Positions 38,742-49,029 of a stretch of DNA of 64,000 nt are shown here, piece by piece. The notes beneath the pieces were generated by a model that did not search any database, was not told where the DNA came from, and saw nothing but the letters and a program-made list of their open reading frames with translations. Position 1 is the stretch's first letter, and each line of letters starts with the position of its first letter. The DNA is from an uncultured Geobacter sp. (lineage in GTDB: Bacteria; Desulfobacterota; Desulfuromonadia; Geobacterales; CAIOGM01): contig CAIUWK010000087.1 of NCBI GenBank assembly GCA_903902855.1, positions 1 through 64,000 on the forward strand. The letters run 5' to 3'. Made by a program: the position numbers and the translations under genes.

Positions 38742-38993
38742 TTAATCCACGGAGAGAGAAAGCTCCTCCCGTGGTCCCTTCCCTTCCAGAATCAGGACGA
38801 TGTTCCGGTACAGATCATCACCATCTACCCCTTGGACGCTCCTGCCGTCGACCACGGCCATGGGGATCTTCTTGCAGGGACCGCACTTCTTGATGCAATC
38901 CTTAACCTTCACGTTCAGTTCCGGATATGCCTCCTCAAGCCGGTGCATCACCTTGGATTTCCCCTTGTTGTGTTTGCAGAATCTGACTTTCAT
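38742..38993 (-). CDS. DUF1450 family protein
   Basis: MKVRFCKHNKGKSKVMHRLEEAYPELNVKVKDCIKKCGPCKKIPMAVVDGRSVQGVDGDDLYRNI. Confidence 0.8.
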   Translation of the reverse strand: MKVRFCKHNKGKSKVMHRLEEAYPELNVKVKDCIKKCGPCKKIPMAVVDGRSVQGVDGDDLYRNIVLILEGKGPREELSLSVD

Positions 38994-39011
38994 CACGTTT
39001 CCCCTCATGTT

Positions 39012-39521
39012 TCAGGCGGTCGTAGCGGGTGGGACAAAAACCCTGGTTCCCAGTTCGGTATCCAGCATCAGCAGGCCGTAGCCGTTATCGCCGATGAGTT
39101 TGAGTTTGCCGATGATATCCCGGTCGTTCTCCTCTTCCTCTATCTGTTCCGTGATGAACCACTGAAGGAAAATCTGAGAGGCGTGGTCGGATTCCTGTAC
39201 CGCCTGGTCCATGAGGTGGTTGATGGCCTTGGTGATATGCTGCTCATGAGTCAGGGTCTTCTCGAACATCTCCAGCAGCGAATGATAGTCGTTGGGGATA
39301 TCTGCCGCCACGAACCTGACAAGGACCCCCTGGCTGTTGAGATAGCCGTAAAATTTCATAAAGTGGGCCATTTCCTCCTGATACTGCACCATGAACCAGG
39401 TTGCAGCCCCCTTGAACCCCATGACTCCCGCCGCCGAGGACATGGAGAGATAGAGCTGTGCCGAAAAATGTTCGGTGTTGAGGTGACTGTTGAGAGAGCG
39501 CGCCATCGAGTCGCTGAGCAT
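39012..39521 (-). CDS. Ferritin (FtnA-type)
   Basis: LNSHLNTEHFSAQLYLSMSSAAGVMGFKGAATWFMVQYQEEMAHFMKFYGYLNSQG...EEENDRDIIGKLKLIGDNGYGLLMLDTELGTR. Confidence 0.93.
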   Translation of the reverse strand: MLSDSMARSLNSHLNTEHFSAQLYLSMSSAAGVMGFKGAATWFMVQYQEEMAHFMKFYGYLNSQGVLVRFVAADIPNDYHSLLEMFEKTLTHEQHITKAINHLMDQAVQESDHASQIFLQWFITEQIEEEENDRDIIGKLKLIGDNGYGLLMLDTELGTRVFVPPATTA

Positions 39522-39805
39522 CGGTATTCCTCCTGAACTGTTAATCTAAGGTTGAGATACTGGAAGCTATAACCTTTCAAACGGGTGCAACTATACCATA
39601 GCGAACTCTTCATAAAAAGTTTTTTCCCCTTCCCGAGGAGATTTGCTCGGCTCTCTCCCCTTCCCGCCACCCCCGCTCCCCCCTGCCCGGCGTTAGTTAT
39701 GCCCCATTCAGTCAGATAAGATTCCCAGAGAGGGGTAGCTGTGATACTCTACGATTTTTGTTTGTGTCGAGAGCGTATCCCAACTGAGAGGAAAGAAGAG
39801 CGTAT

Positions 39806-40693
39806 ATGACAATTAAATGGTATCCCGGTCACATGAGCAAGGCCCATGAAAAGATGGCAGAGTTGGTCCGCCGCATCGACCTGATCATTGAGGTGCTGGA
39901 CGCCCGCTTGCCGCTCTCCAGCTCCAATCACCTCCTGGCCGAACTGCGCCGGAACAAGCCCTGGATCAAGGTAATGAACAAAAACGACCTTGCCGACCCC
40001 AGGGTTACCAAGGCATGGGTCCGGCATTTTGAACAGCAGAGCGGTATTCGCGCTCTGCCGCTGTCGGCCAAGCAGCATCGCGAAGTCCTGCAACTCCCCA
40101 CTCTCTGCCTCAGGTTGGCGCCCCATCGCGGCAAACCGGGGCGCCCGCTGCGGGCCATGGTTGTGGGAATCCCCAACGTGGGGAAGTCGACCCTGATCAA
40201 CACCCTGGCAGGGAAAGCCATGGCCAGGGTCGGGGACAAGCCGGCCATCACCACCTGCGCCCAGCAGATAGACCTGCGCAACGGGATCATCCTCTCGGAC
40301 ACACCGGGGGTGCTCTGGCCCACCATGAGCGACCAAGGTGCCGCCTACCGGTTGGCCACCACCGGCGCCATCGGCGCCAATGCCCTGGATTATACCGAGG
40401 TGGGACTCTTTGCCGCGGAGTTCATGCTGCTACGATACCGCGAACAGGTTTTCACCCGCTACGAGATCACCACCCCACCTGAGAGTGCCATCGCCCTGCT
40501 GGAACAGATAGGACGCCGTCTGGGGTGCGTTGTCTCCGGTGGTCAGATCGATCTGCACCGGGCTGCCGAGGCTTTTTTACGGGAATTGCGAGCAGGGAAA
40601 TTGGGGCGGGTCAGCTTGGAAGAGCCGGAAGAAACGGCGGTCGTGCCGGAGAGTAGCGTGACGGAGAATGTACCGGAGGCCGAACCCCAATGA
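39806..40693 (+). CDS. ylqF: Ribosome biogenesis GTPase YlqF/RbgA (circularly permuted)
   Basis: IKWYPGHMSKAHEKMAELVRRIDLIIEVLDARLPLSSSN...VVGIPNVGKSTLINTLAG...LSDTPGVLWP. Confidence 0.93.
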   Translation: MTIKWYPGHMSKAHEKMAELVRRIDLIIEVLDARLPLSSSNHLLAELRRNKPWIKVMNKNDLADPRVTKAWVRHFEQQSGIRALPLSAKQHREVLQLPTLCLRLAPHRGKPGRPLRAMVVGIPNVGKSTLINTLAGKAMARVGDKPAITTCAQQIDLRNGIILSDTPGVLWPTMSDQGAAYRLATTGAIGANALDYTEVGLFAAEFMLLRYREQVFTRYEITTPPESAIALLEQIGRRLGCVVSGGQIDLHRAAEAFLRELRAGKLGRVSLEEPEETAVVPESSVTENVPEAEPQ

Positions 40694-41385
40694 GCGGCGC
40701 CGGCAAAGGCTCCTCCCGGCACCACCCCAAGGGATTGACCCTCCTGTACGAGGATCAAGAGCTCCTGGTCATTGTGAAGCCCTTCGGTCTGCTGACCATC
40801 GGCACGGCCCAGGATAAATCTCGCACGGTCCATGCGATTCTCAACGACTACGTCCGGAAGGGAAATGCCAAATCCCGCAATCGGGCTTTTGTGGTCCATC
40901 GGCTGGACCGTGACACCTCCGGCATCCTCATCTTTGCCAAGAGTGAGCCGGCCAAACAGTTTCTCCAGGAAAACTGGGGAGATACGGAGAAAAAGTATCT
41001 GGCCGTCGTGTATGGCCGACTCCTGCCGCCGGAAGGGACGATCAGCAGTTATCTGGCGGAGAATAGTGCCCTGCGGGTTTTTTCCACCCCTGATCCTGCC
41101 AAAGGGAAACTCTCCACCACCGAGTACCGTACGCTGCGGGAGGCAAAGGGATCAAGCTTGCTGGAGATCAACCTGCTCACCGGGAGAAAGCACCAGATCC
41201 GGGTCCAGCTGGCCGACAAGGGGCATCCTGTGCTGGGGGACCGAAAATACGGCAGGGATGGTGACGGTCACCCCTGGCTGGCGCTGCATGCCCGGTCACT
41301 GAGCTTCACTCAGCCGGTGACCGGAGCACAGCTTACGTTTTCCACGGCAGTTCCCGACTATTTTGTCACTCTGGTGGGGAAATAG
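40690..41385 (+). CDS. RluA-family pseudouridine synthase
   Basis: LLYEDQELLVIVKPFGLLTIGT...FVVHRLDRDTSGILIFAKSE...LLTGRKHQIRVQLADKGHPVLGDRKYG. Confidence 0.94.
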   Translation: MSGAGKGSSRHHPKGLTLLYEDQELLVIVKPFGLLTIGTAQDKSRTVHAILNDYVRKGNAKSRNRAFVVHRLDRDTSGILIFAKSEPAKQFLQENWGDTEKKYLAVVYGRLLPPEGTISSYLAENSALRVFSTPDPAKGKLSTTEYRTLREAKGSSLLEINLLTGRKHQIRVQLADKGHPVLGDRKYGRDGDGHPWLALHARSLSFTQPVTGAQLTFSTAVPDYFVTLVGK

Positions 41386-42028
41386 CGGACCACTCCTTCA
41401 GGAGCGCCGCGGGGATCAGGGTGTCCTGGTCCGTGGTAGGCATTCCGGTGAGTTCTGCGGAGCATTGCGCGATGAGGAGGGTCTCCCTCCGGAAGAGTTC
41501 CTGGAAATCTCCTTGCAAACCGGCAACGGTCAGCGGATCCTCTCCGGAGAAATTCAGGGAGCAGGAGGACTCATCCATGACCTCGCCGCTACGTTCCACC
41601 AGCGGCAGCCCGTGCAGGCGGCAGGTCAACGGACGGTATTCGTAGAGGAGACAGAGCCCCTGAGGGTCCAGCAGGACGCAGGGGCTCTCGTCCTCCTCGG
41701 GCATGATCCGGGACCACTCCTCCTGGGGGCGGCTGTTGAGCAGATAGGGTGAGGCGAACTCCGGCCAGAGAGTCCGGATACCATCGATCCGTTCCTGTGC
41801 TTTTCGGCTGATCCCCGTCCGGGTCGCCTGGGGGAGGAGGTCGAAACCGCTCCTGAGTAGAGCGGCATCGGGGAGCGTGATATCGAAGAGGCCGCGGCAG
41901 CAGTGGGAACACCCTCTGCTGCAGATGATCTGCCGCGGATAACGCTGAGAGCAGGCAACAAACCAGCCGTCAACCTCCGACAGAAGTTCCCGGTATCGAT
42001 CAAGTATCTCTTTCAGGTTGACGTTCAG
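41366..42028 (-). CDS. YkgJ-family Cys-cluster protein; predicted CTG start overlapping the pyrE stop
   Basis: Minus-strand frame reads (M)[71 protein letters not shown]...SRIMPEEDESPCVLLDPQGLCLLYEYRPLTCRLHGLPL. No in-frame ATG/GTG/TTG between the upstream stop and Met at 41704. Confidence 0.82.
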   Translation of the reverse strand: MNVNLKEILDRYRELLSEVDGWFVACSQRYPRQIICSRGCSHCCRGLFDITLPDAALLRSGFDLLPQATRTGISRKAQERIDGIRTLWPEFASPYLLNSRPQEEWSRIMPEEDESPCVLLDPQGLCLLYEYRPLTCRLHGLPLVERSGEVMDESSCSLNFSGEDPLTVAGLQGDFQELFRRETLLIAQCSAELTGMPTTDQDTLIPAALLKEWSAISPPE

Positions 42029-42573
42029 GAAACCAGCTCACTCTTCGTAAAGATCGTCCTCAGCCAGTACCCTTCCTGTTCGATGTTTTCCCTTCCCCCC
42101 TCTTCGCGATCCACCAGAGTCACGATACCCAGGACCACGAGCCCCTCTTCCTCGGCGCGTCGGACCGCCTTCATGGAGGAGCCGCCGGTGGTTACCACAT
42201 CCTCCACGATGACGACTTTCGTGCCGGCAGGGAGGTTCTTGCGCCCTTCCAGCCACTGGCCGGTGCCATGCCCCTTGGGTTCTTTCCGGATGATGAAGGC
42301 GTGGAGATGCCCCCCATCCAGATGGGCCGCGATGGAGGTCGCCGTGGCAATGGGGTCAGCCCCCAGGGTGATCCCCCCCACAGCCTCAACACCGGCCACA
42401 TCCTTGATCGCCTCGTAGAAGAGCCTCCCCACCAGGAATCCTCCGGTTGCGTGCAGGGTGGTCTGCTTGCCGTCGAAGTAGAAGTCGCTCTCCCGGCCGG
42501 AAGCCAGGGTAACTTTGCGTTTTTCGTAGGAGAGTTCCGTGATGATCTGCTTCAGTTGCTGACGTTCCGTCAT
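42025..42573 (-). CDS. pyrE: Orotate phosphoribosyltransferase
   Basis: [34 protein letters not shown]...[21 protein letters not shown]. Confidence 0.95.
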   Translation of the reverse strand: MTERQQLKQIITELSYEKRKVTLASGRESDFYFDGKQTTLHATGGFLVGRLFYEAIKDVAGVEAVGGITLGADPIATATSIAAHLDGGHLHAFIIRKEPKGHGTGQWLEGRKNLPAGTKVVIVEDVVTTGGSSMKAVRRAEEEGLVVLGIVTLVDREEGGRENIEQEGYWLRTIFTKSELVS

Positions 42574-43991
42574 TTTTCATGCTCCTTATCAAAGAGATTC
42601 ATCTGATTATTGTCACACTTGGTGGAAGGGAAACCGATGGGATAGCCGCCGCTGAAACAGGCCTTGCAGTAGCCGGTGTTGCTGGTCCCCACCGCCTTGA
42701 GCAGCCCCGCCTCGGAGAGATATCCCAGGGAATCGGCGGTGATATACTTCCTGATCTCATCGAGGGTGTGGGATGCCGAGATCAGCTCCTTCCGGTTGGG
42801 GGTATCGATACCGTAGTAGCAGGGATAACTTGTGGGGGGGGAGGAGATCATCATATGAACTTCCCGGGCCCCCGCGTTCCGGACCATCTTGACGATCTTG
42901 CGGGAGGTGGTCCCCCGGACGATGGAGTCGTCGATGACCACCACCCGTTTCCCCACCAGGAGTTCCCGTACCGGATTGAGTTTGATCTTGACCCCGAAAT
43001 GCCGGATGGACTGCTGGGGTTCGATAAACGTCCGCCCCACGTAATGGTTCCGGATGAGCCCCAGTTCGAAACTGATGCCGGACTCCTCGGCGTACCCCAT
43101 GGCCGCCGGAACACCGGAATCCGGAACCGGGATGACGATATCCGCGTCAATGCGATGCTCCCGGGCCAGCTGCCTCCCCAGCTCCTTCCGGACGGTATAG
43201 ACGTTCTTGCCGAAGATGAAGGAGTCGGGACGGGCAAAATAGACGAATTCGAAGATACAGGGGGATGGGGTCGCCTTCTTGAGGGGGAAGTAGGAGTTCA
43301 TCCCGGTGGCGGTGATCTCCACGATTTCACCCGGCTCGATTTCGCGAATGAAGGTGGCCTCGATGAGATCCAGGGCACAACTCTCCGAAGCGACCACGTA
43401 GGCCGACCCCAATCGCCCCAGACAGAGGGGGCGAAAGCCGTGGGGGTCCCGGGCCGCAATCATTCGGGTTTCGGTGAGGAAGAGGAGCGAATAGGCACCG
43501 GTCACCTGGCTCAGGGCGTCGGTGAGCCGGTCCAGGAGAGAATTTGCCTTGGACGTGGCCAGCAGGTGGATGATGATCTCCGTGTCCATGGTGGTCTGAA
43601 AGATGGAGCCCCACGCCTCCAGTTCGTCCTTGATCCGCTGGGCATTCACCAGGTTGCCGTTATGGGCCACGGCGATGGAGCCGCGGGAATAATTCACCAT
43701 GATCGGCTGGACATTCTTGAGCACCGATGAACCGGTGGTGGAGTAGCGGACATGACCGATGGCGGAACGACCGGGAAGTTTTTTAAAGATATCCTGATTG
43801 CCGAAGACATCGGCTACGAGCCCCATTCCCTTGTGGGCATGGAGCTCATGGCCATCGGACGAGACAATGCCGCACGCTTCCTGCCCTCTGTGTTGCAGGG
43901 CATAGAGCCCCAGGTAGGTCAGGTTCGACGCCTCCTGGTGATTGTAGATACCGAAGATGCCGCACTCTTCGTGGGGACGAGACAGATTCAT
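42570..43991 (-). CDS. purF: Amidophosphoribosyltransferase
   Basis: [36 protein letters not shown]...[25 protein letters not shown]. Confidence 0.96.
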   Translation of the reverse strand: MNLSRPHEECGIFGIYNHQEASNLTYLGLYALQHRGQEACGIVSSDGHELHAHKGMGLVADVFGNQDIFKKLPGRSAIGHVRYSTTGSSVLKNVQPIMVNYSRGSIAVAHNGNLVNAQRIKDELEAWGSIFQTTMDTEIIIHLLATSKANSLLDRLTDALSQVTGAYSLLFLTETRMIAARDPHGFRPLCLGRLGSAYVVASESCALDLIEATFIREIEPGEIVEITATGMNSYFPLKKATPSPCIFEFVYFARPDSFIFGKNVYTVRKELGRQLAREHRIDADIVIPVPDSGVPAAMGYAEESGISFELGLIRNHYVGRTFIEPQQSIRHFGVKIKLNPVRELLVGKRVVVIDDSIVRGTTSRKIVKMVRNAGAREVHMMISSPPTSYPCYYGIDTPNRKELISASHTLDEIRKYITADSLGYLSEAGLLKAVGTSNTGYCKACFSGGYPIGFPSTKCDNNQMNLFDKEHEK

Positions 43992-44011
43992 GGTTTCTCC
44001 TTGGGAAGAAG

Positions 44012-44836
44012 TCAACAGAGGTTCATCCTCACATACTCAGCCGCGTTACGGAACAGGATGAGCCCGTCACCCTCTTCCGGCAATGTCTCGCGGGTCCAGC
44101 GGGGATGCTGGGTGTAGTGGACAAAAGCCTCGGGATGGGGCATGAGTCCCATGAGTCGGCCGGTGGGGTCGCAGATTCCGGCAATGCCGTCCTGGGAACC
44201 GTTGGGGTTGAGGGGGAACTCCATGGTAGGGCTCTCGCAATCCGGGGTCGAGTAAGCAAGCACCGCCAGATGTTCCTGCTGAATCCGTTCCAGGGTGTCG
44301 GGAGAATCGCAGAGGAACTTCCCCTCACCATGGCGCACCGGGAGGTAGAGCGCCTGCAGACCTCGGGTGTAGATGGAGGGTGATGCCGGATCGACCTTCA
44401 GCCAGCACCAGCGGTCCTGAAAACGACCGCAATCGTTATGGGTCAGGGTAACGCTCTGGGTCAGATAAGCGCCGTCTAGTCCGGGAAGCATCCCCATCTT
44501 GGCCATGAGCTGAAAGCCGTTACAGACCCCGAGGATCAACTTGCCGTCACCGATGAAGCGGGTGAACTGTTCCACCAGCTTTTCCCCGGTTCCCGCCACG
44601 GCGGCATGTTTCAACCGGTTGGCCTGGGCCTTGGCACTCCCCAGGTCATCGCCGTCCAGGAACCCCCCCGTGAGGTTGAGGAACTGGAAATCATCCAGTC
44701 TGATCTCTCCGGAGAGAATCTGGGCGATATGAGCTATGACCACCTCATCGAAACCACCCAGCCGACAGGCATGGGCCGCCTCATTCTCGCAGTTGGTGCC
44801 GTTGCCGGTGATTACGATTGCACGTGTTTTTGCCAT
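44012..44836 (-). CDS. purQ: Phosphoribosylformylglycinamidine synthase, glutaminase subunit (PurQ-type)
   Basis: [23 protein letters not shown]...[20 protein letters not shown]...[17 protein letters not shown]. Confidence 0.92.
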   Translation of the reverse strand: MAKTRAIVITGNGTNCENEAAHACRLGGFDEVVIAHIAQILSGEIRLDDFQFLNLTGGFLDGDDLGSAKAQANRLKHAAVAGTGEKLVEQFTRFIGDGKLILGVCNGFQLMAKMGMLPGLDGAYLTQSVTLTHNDCGRFQDRWCWLKVDPASPSIYTRGLQALYLPVRHGEGKFLCDSPDTLERIQQEHLAVLAYSTPDCESPTMEFPLNPNGSQDGIAGICDPTGRLMGLMPHPEAFVHYTQHPRWTRETLPEEGDGLILFRNAAEYVRMNLC

Positions 44837-44864
44837 CTTTCTCTTGCTCCTCACTGGTCCGTAC

Positions 44865-47800
44865 TTATAACTCTCGCAGTGTTGCCTGCCACGCTTCCTT
44901 CAACTCCGCCAGCCCGGAGGTAACGACAACAGCGCCGTTCACTCCGGCAATGGTCAGTTCCGCAGCCAACGTCACCACGCCGATGGCGGAGCAGCCGGTA
45001 TCGGCCATGATCGCCTCAAATTCGTCACTCTTGTCCGGTGAGACCGTGACGAGGAGTCGCGAAGCGGATTCACTGAAGAGAAGGGTCGCATCATTTCTGG
45101 CGGCCAGGTCACCTTTCCAGAGGAGCCGCGCCAGGTCGAGGGTCATACCGTACCCCCCGGCAAAGGCGGACTCCGCCGCGGCCACGGCCAGACCGCCATC
45201 GGAGAGGTCATGGCACGATGCCACTACTCCGGCCAGAAGCGCCCGGTGGTACGCCTGATAACGGGAGTAGGCGGCGGTTGTATCCACCAGAGGAACCCCG
45301 TTCCCCACACCGCCCAGCAGGGCGAAGTATTCCGATCCCCCCAGTTCGGCAGCGGTGGTACCCAGGAGATAGACGATGTCTCCCGGTCGCTTGACATCCA
45401 TGGTCACCGCTTTCCGGGCGTCCTCGATCTTGCCGATGACCGAAAAGAGGAGCGTGGGGGGGATGGAGATCTTGATCCCCCCGTCATAGAAATCGTTCTT
45501 CATGGAGTCCTTGCCCGACACCAGCGGCAAGTTGTAGGCCAGGCAGACGTCGTAGAGCGCTTCATTGGCCCGGACGAGCTGGGCCATTTTGTACGCTCCG
45601 TCCGGCGTCTTCTCGGAGAGGACCGGGTCGCACCAGCAGAAGTTGTCCAGACCGGCTACCAGTTCCAGGGAGCCCCCCACTGCCACGTAGTTGCGCAACG
45701 CCTCGTCGATGGCGTTGGCGGTCATGTGGTAGGTATCGATATCCGAATAGCGGGGAGAGATGCCGTGGGCCACCACCACCCCCTCAAAGGAGTCCAGGAG
45801 CGGACGAACCACCGCCGCATCCGAGGGACCGTCGTTGGTCACGCCGGTAAACGGCTTCACCACCGATCCCCCCTGCACTTCGTGGTCATAACGCCGCACC
45901 ACCGACTCCTTGGAGCAGACATTCAACGCCCCCAGAAGTGACTTCAGCACGTCAGTGTAATTATCCTTTACCTCAACCTTTACCTCTTCCTGCTTCGGCG
46001 GCGTCCACTTGGCCGGGAGTTGCAGAGGGGGGAGCCCTTCGTGCATGAAAGAGACCGGGAGCCATGCCACGGTCCGCTCTTCGTAGAGCATATGGAAGAT
46101 GCCGGAGTCGGTGAACTCCCCCAGCACCGTGGCTTCCACGCCGAAACTTTTGGCCATGGTCAAAAACTCCCGGATCTGTTCCGGCGGCACAGCCAGAGAC
46201 ATCCGCTCCTGGGCCTCGGAGATAAGGATCTCCCAGGGGTTGAGGCCGGGGTACTTCAGCGGCGCCTTGGCCAGATCCATCCTGCACCCTCCCACCTCGC
46301 CGCACATCTCGCCGATGGAGGAGGAGAGCCCTCCGGCGCCGTTGTCGGTGATGAAGCGGTAGAGCCCCTTGTCCCGGGCCCGGATGAGGAAATCGAACAT
46401 CCGCTTCTGGGTGATGGGATCGCCGATCTGCACCGCCGTTACCGGCGAGTTCTCGTTCAGCTCCTCGGAGGAGAAGGTGGCGCCGTGGATGCCGTCCTTG
46501 CCGATCCGTCCCCCGGTCATGACGATGAGATCCCCCGGCAGGATGGATTTATCGTGACTGGGGGCGCCGTTGATCCGGGAGGGCATGATCCCGGCGGTAC
46601 CGCAGAAGACCAGCGGCTTGCCGCAGAACCGGTCGTCAAAGACCAGGCTCCCGTTCACCGTGGGAATGCCGCTCTTGTTCCCCCCATGCTCCACCCCTTC
46701 CACCACCCCTTCGTAGATACGGCGGGGATGGAGAAGCCGGGAGGGGAGCGGTTTGGCGTAGAACGGATCGGCAAAACAGAAGACATCGGTATTGAAAATC
46801 AGCCGTGCCCCCATGCCGGTGCCGAAAGGATCACGGTTGACCCCCACGATGCCGGTGAGCGCTCCGCCGTAGGGGTCAAGGGCCGAGGGGGAGTTATGGG
46901 TCTCCACCTTGAAGACCAGGGACCAGTCGTCGTTGAACCGGATGACCCCGGCGTTGTCCTTGAAGACCGAGAGGCAGAAATCGCGATCTCCCAGCTTGGC
47001 CCTCACATCCTTGGTGGTTTGCTGGATGTACGATTTGAAGAGCGATTTGATCTCCCGGCTGTTCCCCTGTTCGTCCTCGTATTGCACGGTGCCGGAGAAG
47101 ATCTTGTGCTTGCAGTGCTCCGACCAGGTCTGGGCCAGGCACTCCAGTTCCACATCCGTGGGAGAAGAGCCCAGCCCCACCTTTGCCCGTTCCGCACGGA
47201 CCTCGTCACTGCGAAAGTGGGCCTGAATGATCAGCATCTCTTCCAGGGTCAGGGCCAGCACCCCTTCCCTGCTGATCCGGATCAGTTCCTCGTCGCTCAC
47301 CTCAAGATCAATTTCCTGTACGGAGGAGCGGCCATTCGCCCCTGCGTTCTCGGCTACCCTGGGGACCACGGCGGGAAATCCCCCCTGAGCGGCGAATTCC
47401 GCAGTGGAAAGAATGGTAAAGCGCTGGATCAGGGTGTTGCAGAGGAGGCCGGTGGCGATCCGTTCCAGGTCCGCGCGGCAAAGCCCCCCATCACCTTCTA
47501 CGGTTTGACGTTGTCCCGTACCGGCCTCTCCCGCCAGGGGAGAAGGGGTACCGGTGATAAGATACTGGACCGCAGTATAGACCGCTTCACCCTGCTGGAA
47601 CTGGCGACCGGTGAGGTATTCAATGGCCTCCCGGGCTGTCCGACCCACATTGTCGGTAACGCCGGGGCGAAACCCAACCTCCACGATCCAGTCGAAATCA
47701 GCGGCAATGGGGCGGTCGATGCTCCGCTCCTGAATCACCGGATCGCAAAGCGGCCCGGCAGCAGCCTGATCCAACTCCTCCCAGGAGAGGAGTGCGTCCA

Positions 47801-47930
47801 CGGTATAGACATCAATGGTCCGGACCTCCGCCACCGGCAGGTGCAGGAACTGCTCGATCTCACGCTTCACCCGTCGGCCACGGGCATCCCTGACACTCTG
47901 CTTCAAGGCTACTTCCACACGATTTGCCAT
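44865..47930 (-). CDS. purL: Phosphoribosylformylglycinamidine synthase PurL with fused PurS-like N-terminal region
   Basis: LECLAQTWSEHCKHKIFSG...VFKVETHNSPSALDPYGGALTGIVGVNRDPFGTG...GMTLDLARLL; ~200 aa N-terminal extension starting MANRVEVALKQSVRDARGRRVKREIEQFL. Confidence 0.94.
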   Translation of the reverse strand: MANRVEVALKQSVRDARGRRVKREIEQFLHLPVAEVRTIDVYTVDALLSWEELDQAAAGPLCDPVIQERSIDRPIAADFDWIVEVGFRPGVTDNVGRTAREAIEYLTGRQFQQGEAVYTAVQYLITGTPSPLAGEAGTGQRQTVEGDGGLCRADLERIATGLLCNTLIQRFTILSTAEFAAQGGFPAVVPRVAENAGANGRSSVQEIDLEVSDEELIRISREGVLALTLEEMLIIQAHFRSDEVRAERAKVGLGSSPTDVELECLAQTWSEHCKHKIFSGTVQYEDEQGNSREIKSLFKSYIQQTTKDVRAKLGDRDFCLSVFKDNAGVIRFNDDWSLVFKVETHNSPSALDPYGGALTGIVGVNRDPFGTGMGARLIFNTDVFCFADPFYAKPLPSRLLHPRRIYEGVVEGVEHGGNKSGIPTVNGSLVFDDRFCGKPLVFCGTAGIMPSRINGAPSHDKSILPGDLIVMTGGRIGKDGIHGATFSSEELNENSPVTAVQIGDPITQKRMFDFLIRARDKGLYRFITDNGAGGLSSSIGEMCGEVGGCRMDLAKAPLKYPGLNPWEILISEAQERMSLAVPPEQIREFLTMAKSFGVEATVLGEFTDSGIFHMLYEERTVAWLPVSFMHEGLPPLQLPAKWTPPKQEEVKVEVKDNYTDVLKSLLGALNVCSKESVVRRYDHEVQGGSVVKPFTGVTNDGPSDAAVVRPLLDSFEGVVVAHGISPRYSDIDTYHMTANAIDEALRNYVAVGGSLELVAGLDNFCWCDPVLSEKTPDGAYKMAQLVRANEALYDVCLAYNLPLVSGKDSMKNDFYDGGIKISIPPTLLFSVIGKIEDARKAVTMDVKRPGDIVYLLGTTAAELGGSEYFALLGGVGNGVPLVDTTAAYSRYQAYHRALLAGVVASCHDLSDGGLAVAAAESAFAGGYGMTLDLARLLWKGDLAARNDATLLFSESASRLLVTVSPDKSDEFEAIMADTGCSAIGVVTLAAELTIAGVNGAVVVTSGLAELKEAWQATLREL
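47486..47556. repeat. Palindrome-containing in-frame insertion within purL
   Basis: Encodes TGTPSPLAGEAGTGQRQTVEGDGG; imperfect palindrome ccccttctccc-ctggc-gggagaggcc. Confidence 0.5.
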
Positions 47931-47934
47931 CGTC

Positions 47935-49029
47935 TCAATCCTTTTCCATGATCACCGTCCGGGTGGGGTACGGAATCTCGACCCCCTGCTCCCGGAAGCG
48001 TCTGATGATGAGTGAGTTGACCTGATCGGTCACACTGAAGAGCTTTCCATATTCGGCAACCCAGAAGAAAAGGGTCATGGTAAGGGCGCTCTCGCCGAAT
48101 GAGGCGAAATACGCCTCGGGCGCCGGATCTTCCAGAACCCCGTCAATCTCCCCGGCACCATCCACCAGGAGCCGTTTCACCTGCTCCACATCGCTTTCGT
48201 ACCCCACCCCCACCGTAATCCGCCCCCTGACCCGGAAGTCGGGAAAAGCCTGGTTGATCACCATGGTATTGCAGAGGTCGGAGTTGGGGATGACCAGGAG
48301 CATGTTATCCAGGGTCCTGATCTTGGTGCTCCTCAGTCCGATATCCGCCACATCACCGATCTGTCCCCCCGCAAGCTGAATCCGGTCTCCGATCCGGAAG
48401 GGACGGTCCAGCATGAGGGTGAAACCGGAGATGACGTGGGCCATGGTATCCTTGGCCGCCATGCCGATGGCCAGGGAGCCGATCCCCAGGGCGGTGACAA
48501 AGGAGAGGATATCATAACTGAAATGCTTGAGAGTGATCATCAGGGAGGTGACGATCAGAAACAGGGTGCCCAGCTTCTCCACCAGGGGGACCAACTGCCG
48601 GTCAACTCCTTCACGCCCCTGCTCCGCCATACGGGCCGCATACCACTCCAGCAGTTCATGAAGGGAGCGGTAACCGATATTGGTGAGGATGCCGACATTG
48701 ACGATGAAGAGGGTTCCGGCGGCAACCAGATGGGCTTTGGCCGGGAGCGGCAGGGCGCACACCGCCAGGTAGAGCCCGGCGGTGAGCACCAGCAGGGAAA
48801 CCGGCGGGGTGACCTTCCGGAGTATCCGGTCGTCCAGATCTGTTGTGGTAAACGCGGTGAAACGGAGCCCCCAGGTGGTGAGAAGACGCTTCATCACCAG
48901 GGAGAGTCCCCAGAAAAGGGCAATGATGAGGAGCGCCCAAAGCCCCTCCTTGAGCCAGAAGAGGAGGACCCCCTCCCCTTCCTTCACCAGGAACAGCTCA
49001 AGATATCTAGGCACCGAAAACCCTGGCAA
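47935..49029 (-). CDS. MscS-family mechanosensitive ion channel
   Basis: LGIGSLAIGMAAKDTMAHVISGFTLMLDRPFRIGDRIQLAGGQIGDVADIGLRSTKIRTLDNMLLVIPNSDL. Confidence 0.92.
   Translation of the reverse strand: MPGFSVPRYLELFLVKEGEGVLLFWLKEGLWALLIIALFWGLSLVMKRLLTTWGLRFTAFTTTDLDDRILRKVTPPVSLLVLTAGLYLAVCALPLPAKAHLVAAGTLFIVNVGILTNIGYRSLHELLEWYAARMAEQGREGVDRQLVPLVEKLGTLFLIVTSLMITLKHFSYDILSFVTALGIGSLAIGMAAKDTMAHVISGFTLMLDRPFRIGDRIQLAGGQIGDVADIGLRSTKIRTLDNMLLVIPNSDLCNTMVINQAFPDFRVRGRITVGVGYESDVEQVKRLLVDGAGEIDGVLEDPAPEAYFASFGESALTMTLFFWVAEYGKLFSVTDQVNSLIIRRFREQGVEIPYPTRTVIMEKD

Noticed and set aside
46020-47951. 643-aa plus-strand ORF opposite purL
   Set aside because: Antisense to a confident purL; translation is PGH-rich with no domain signal.
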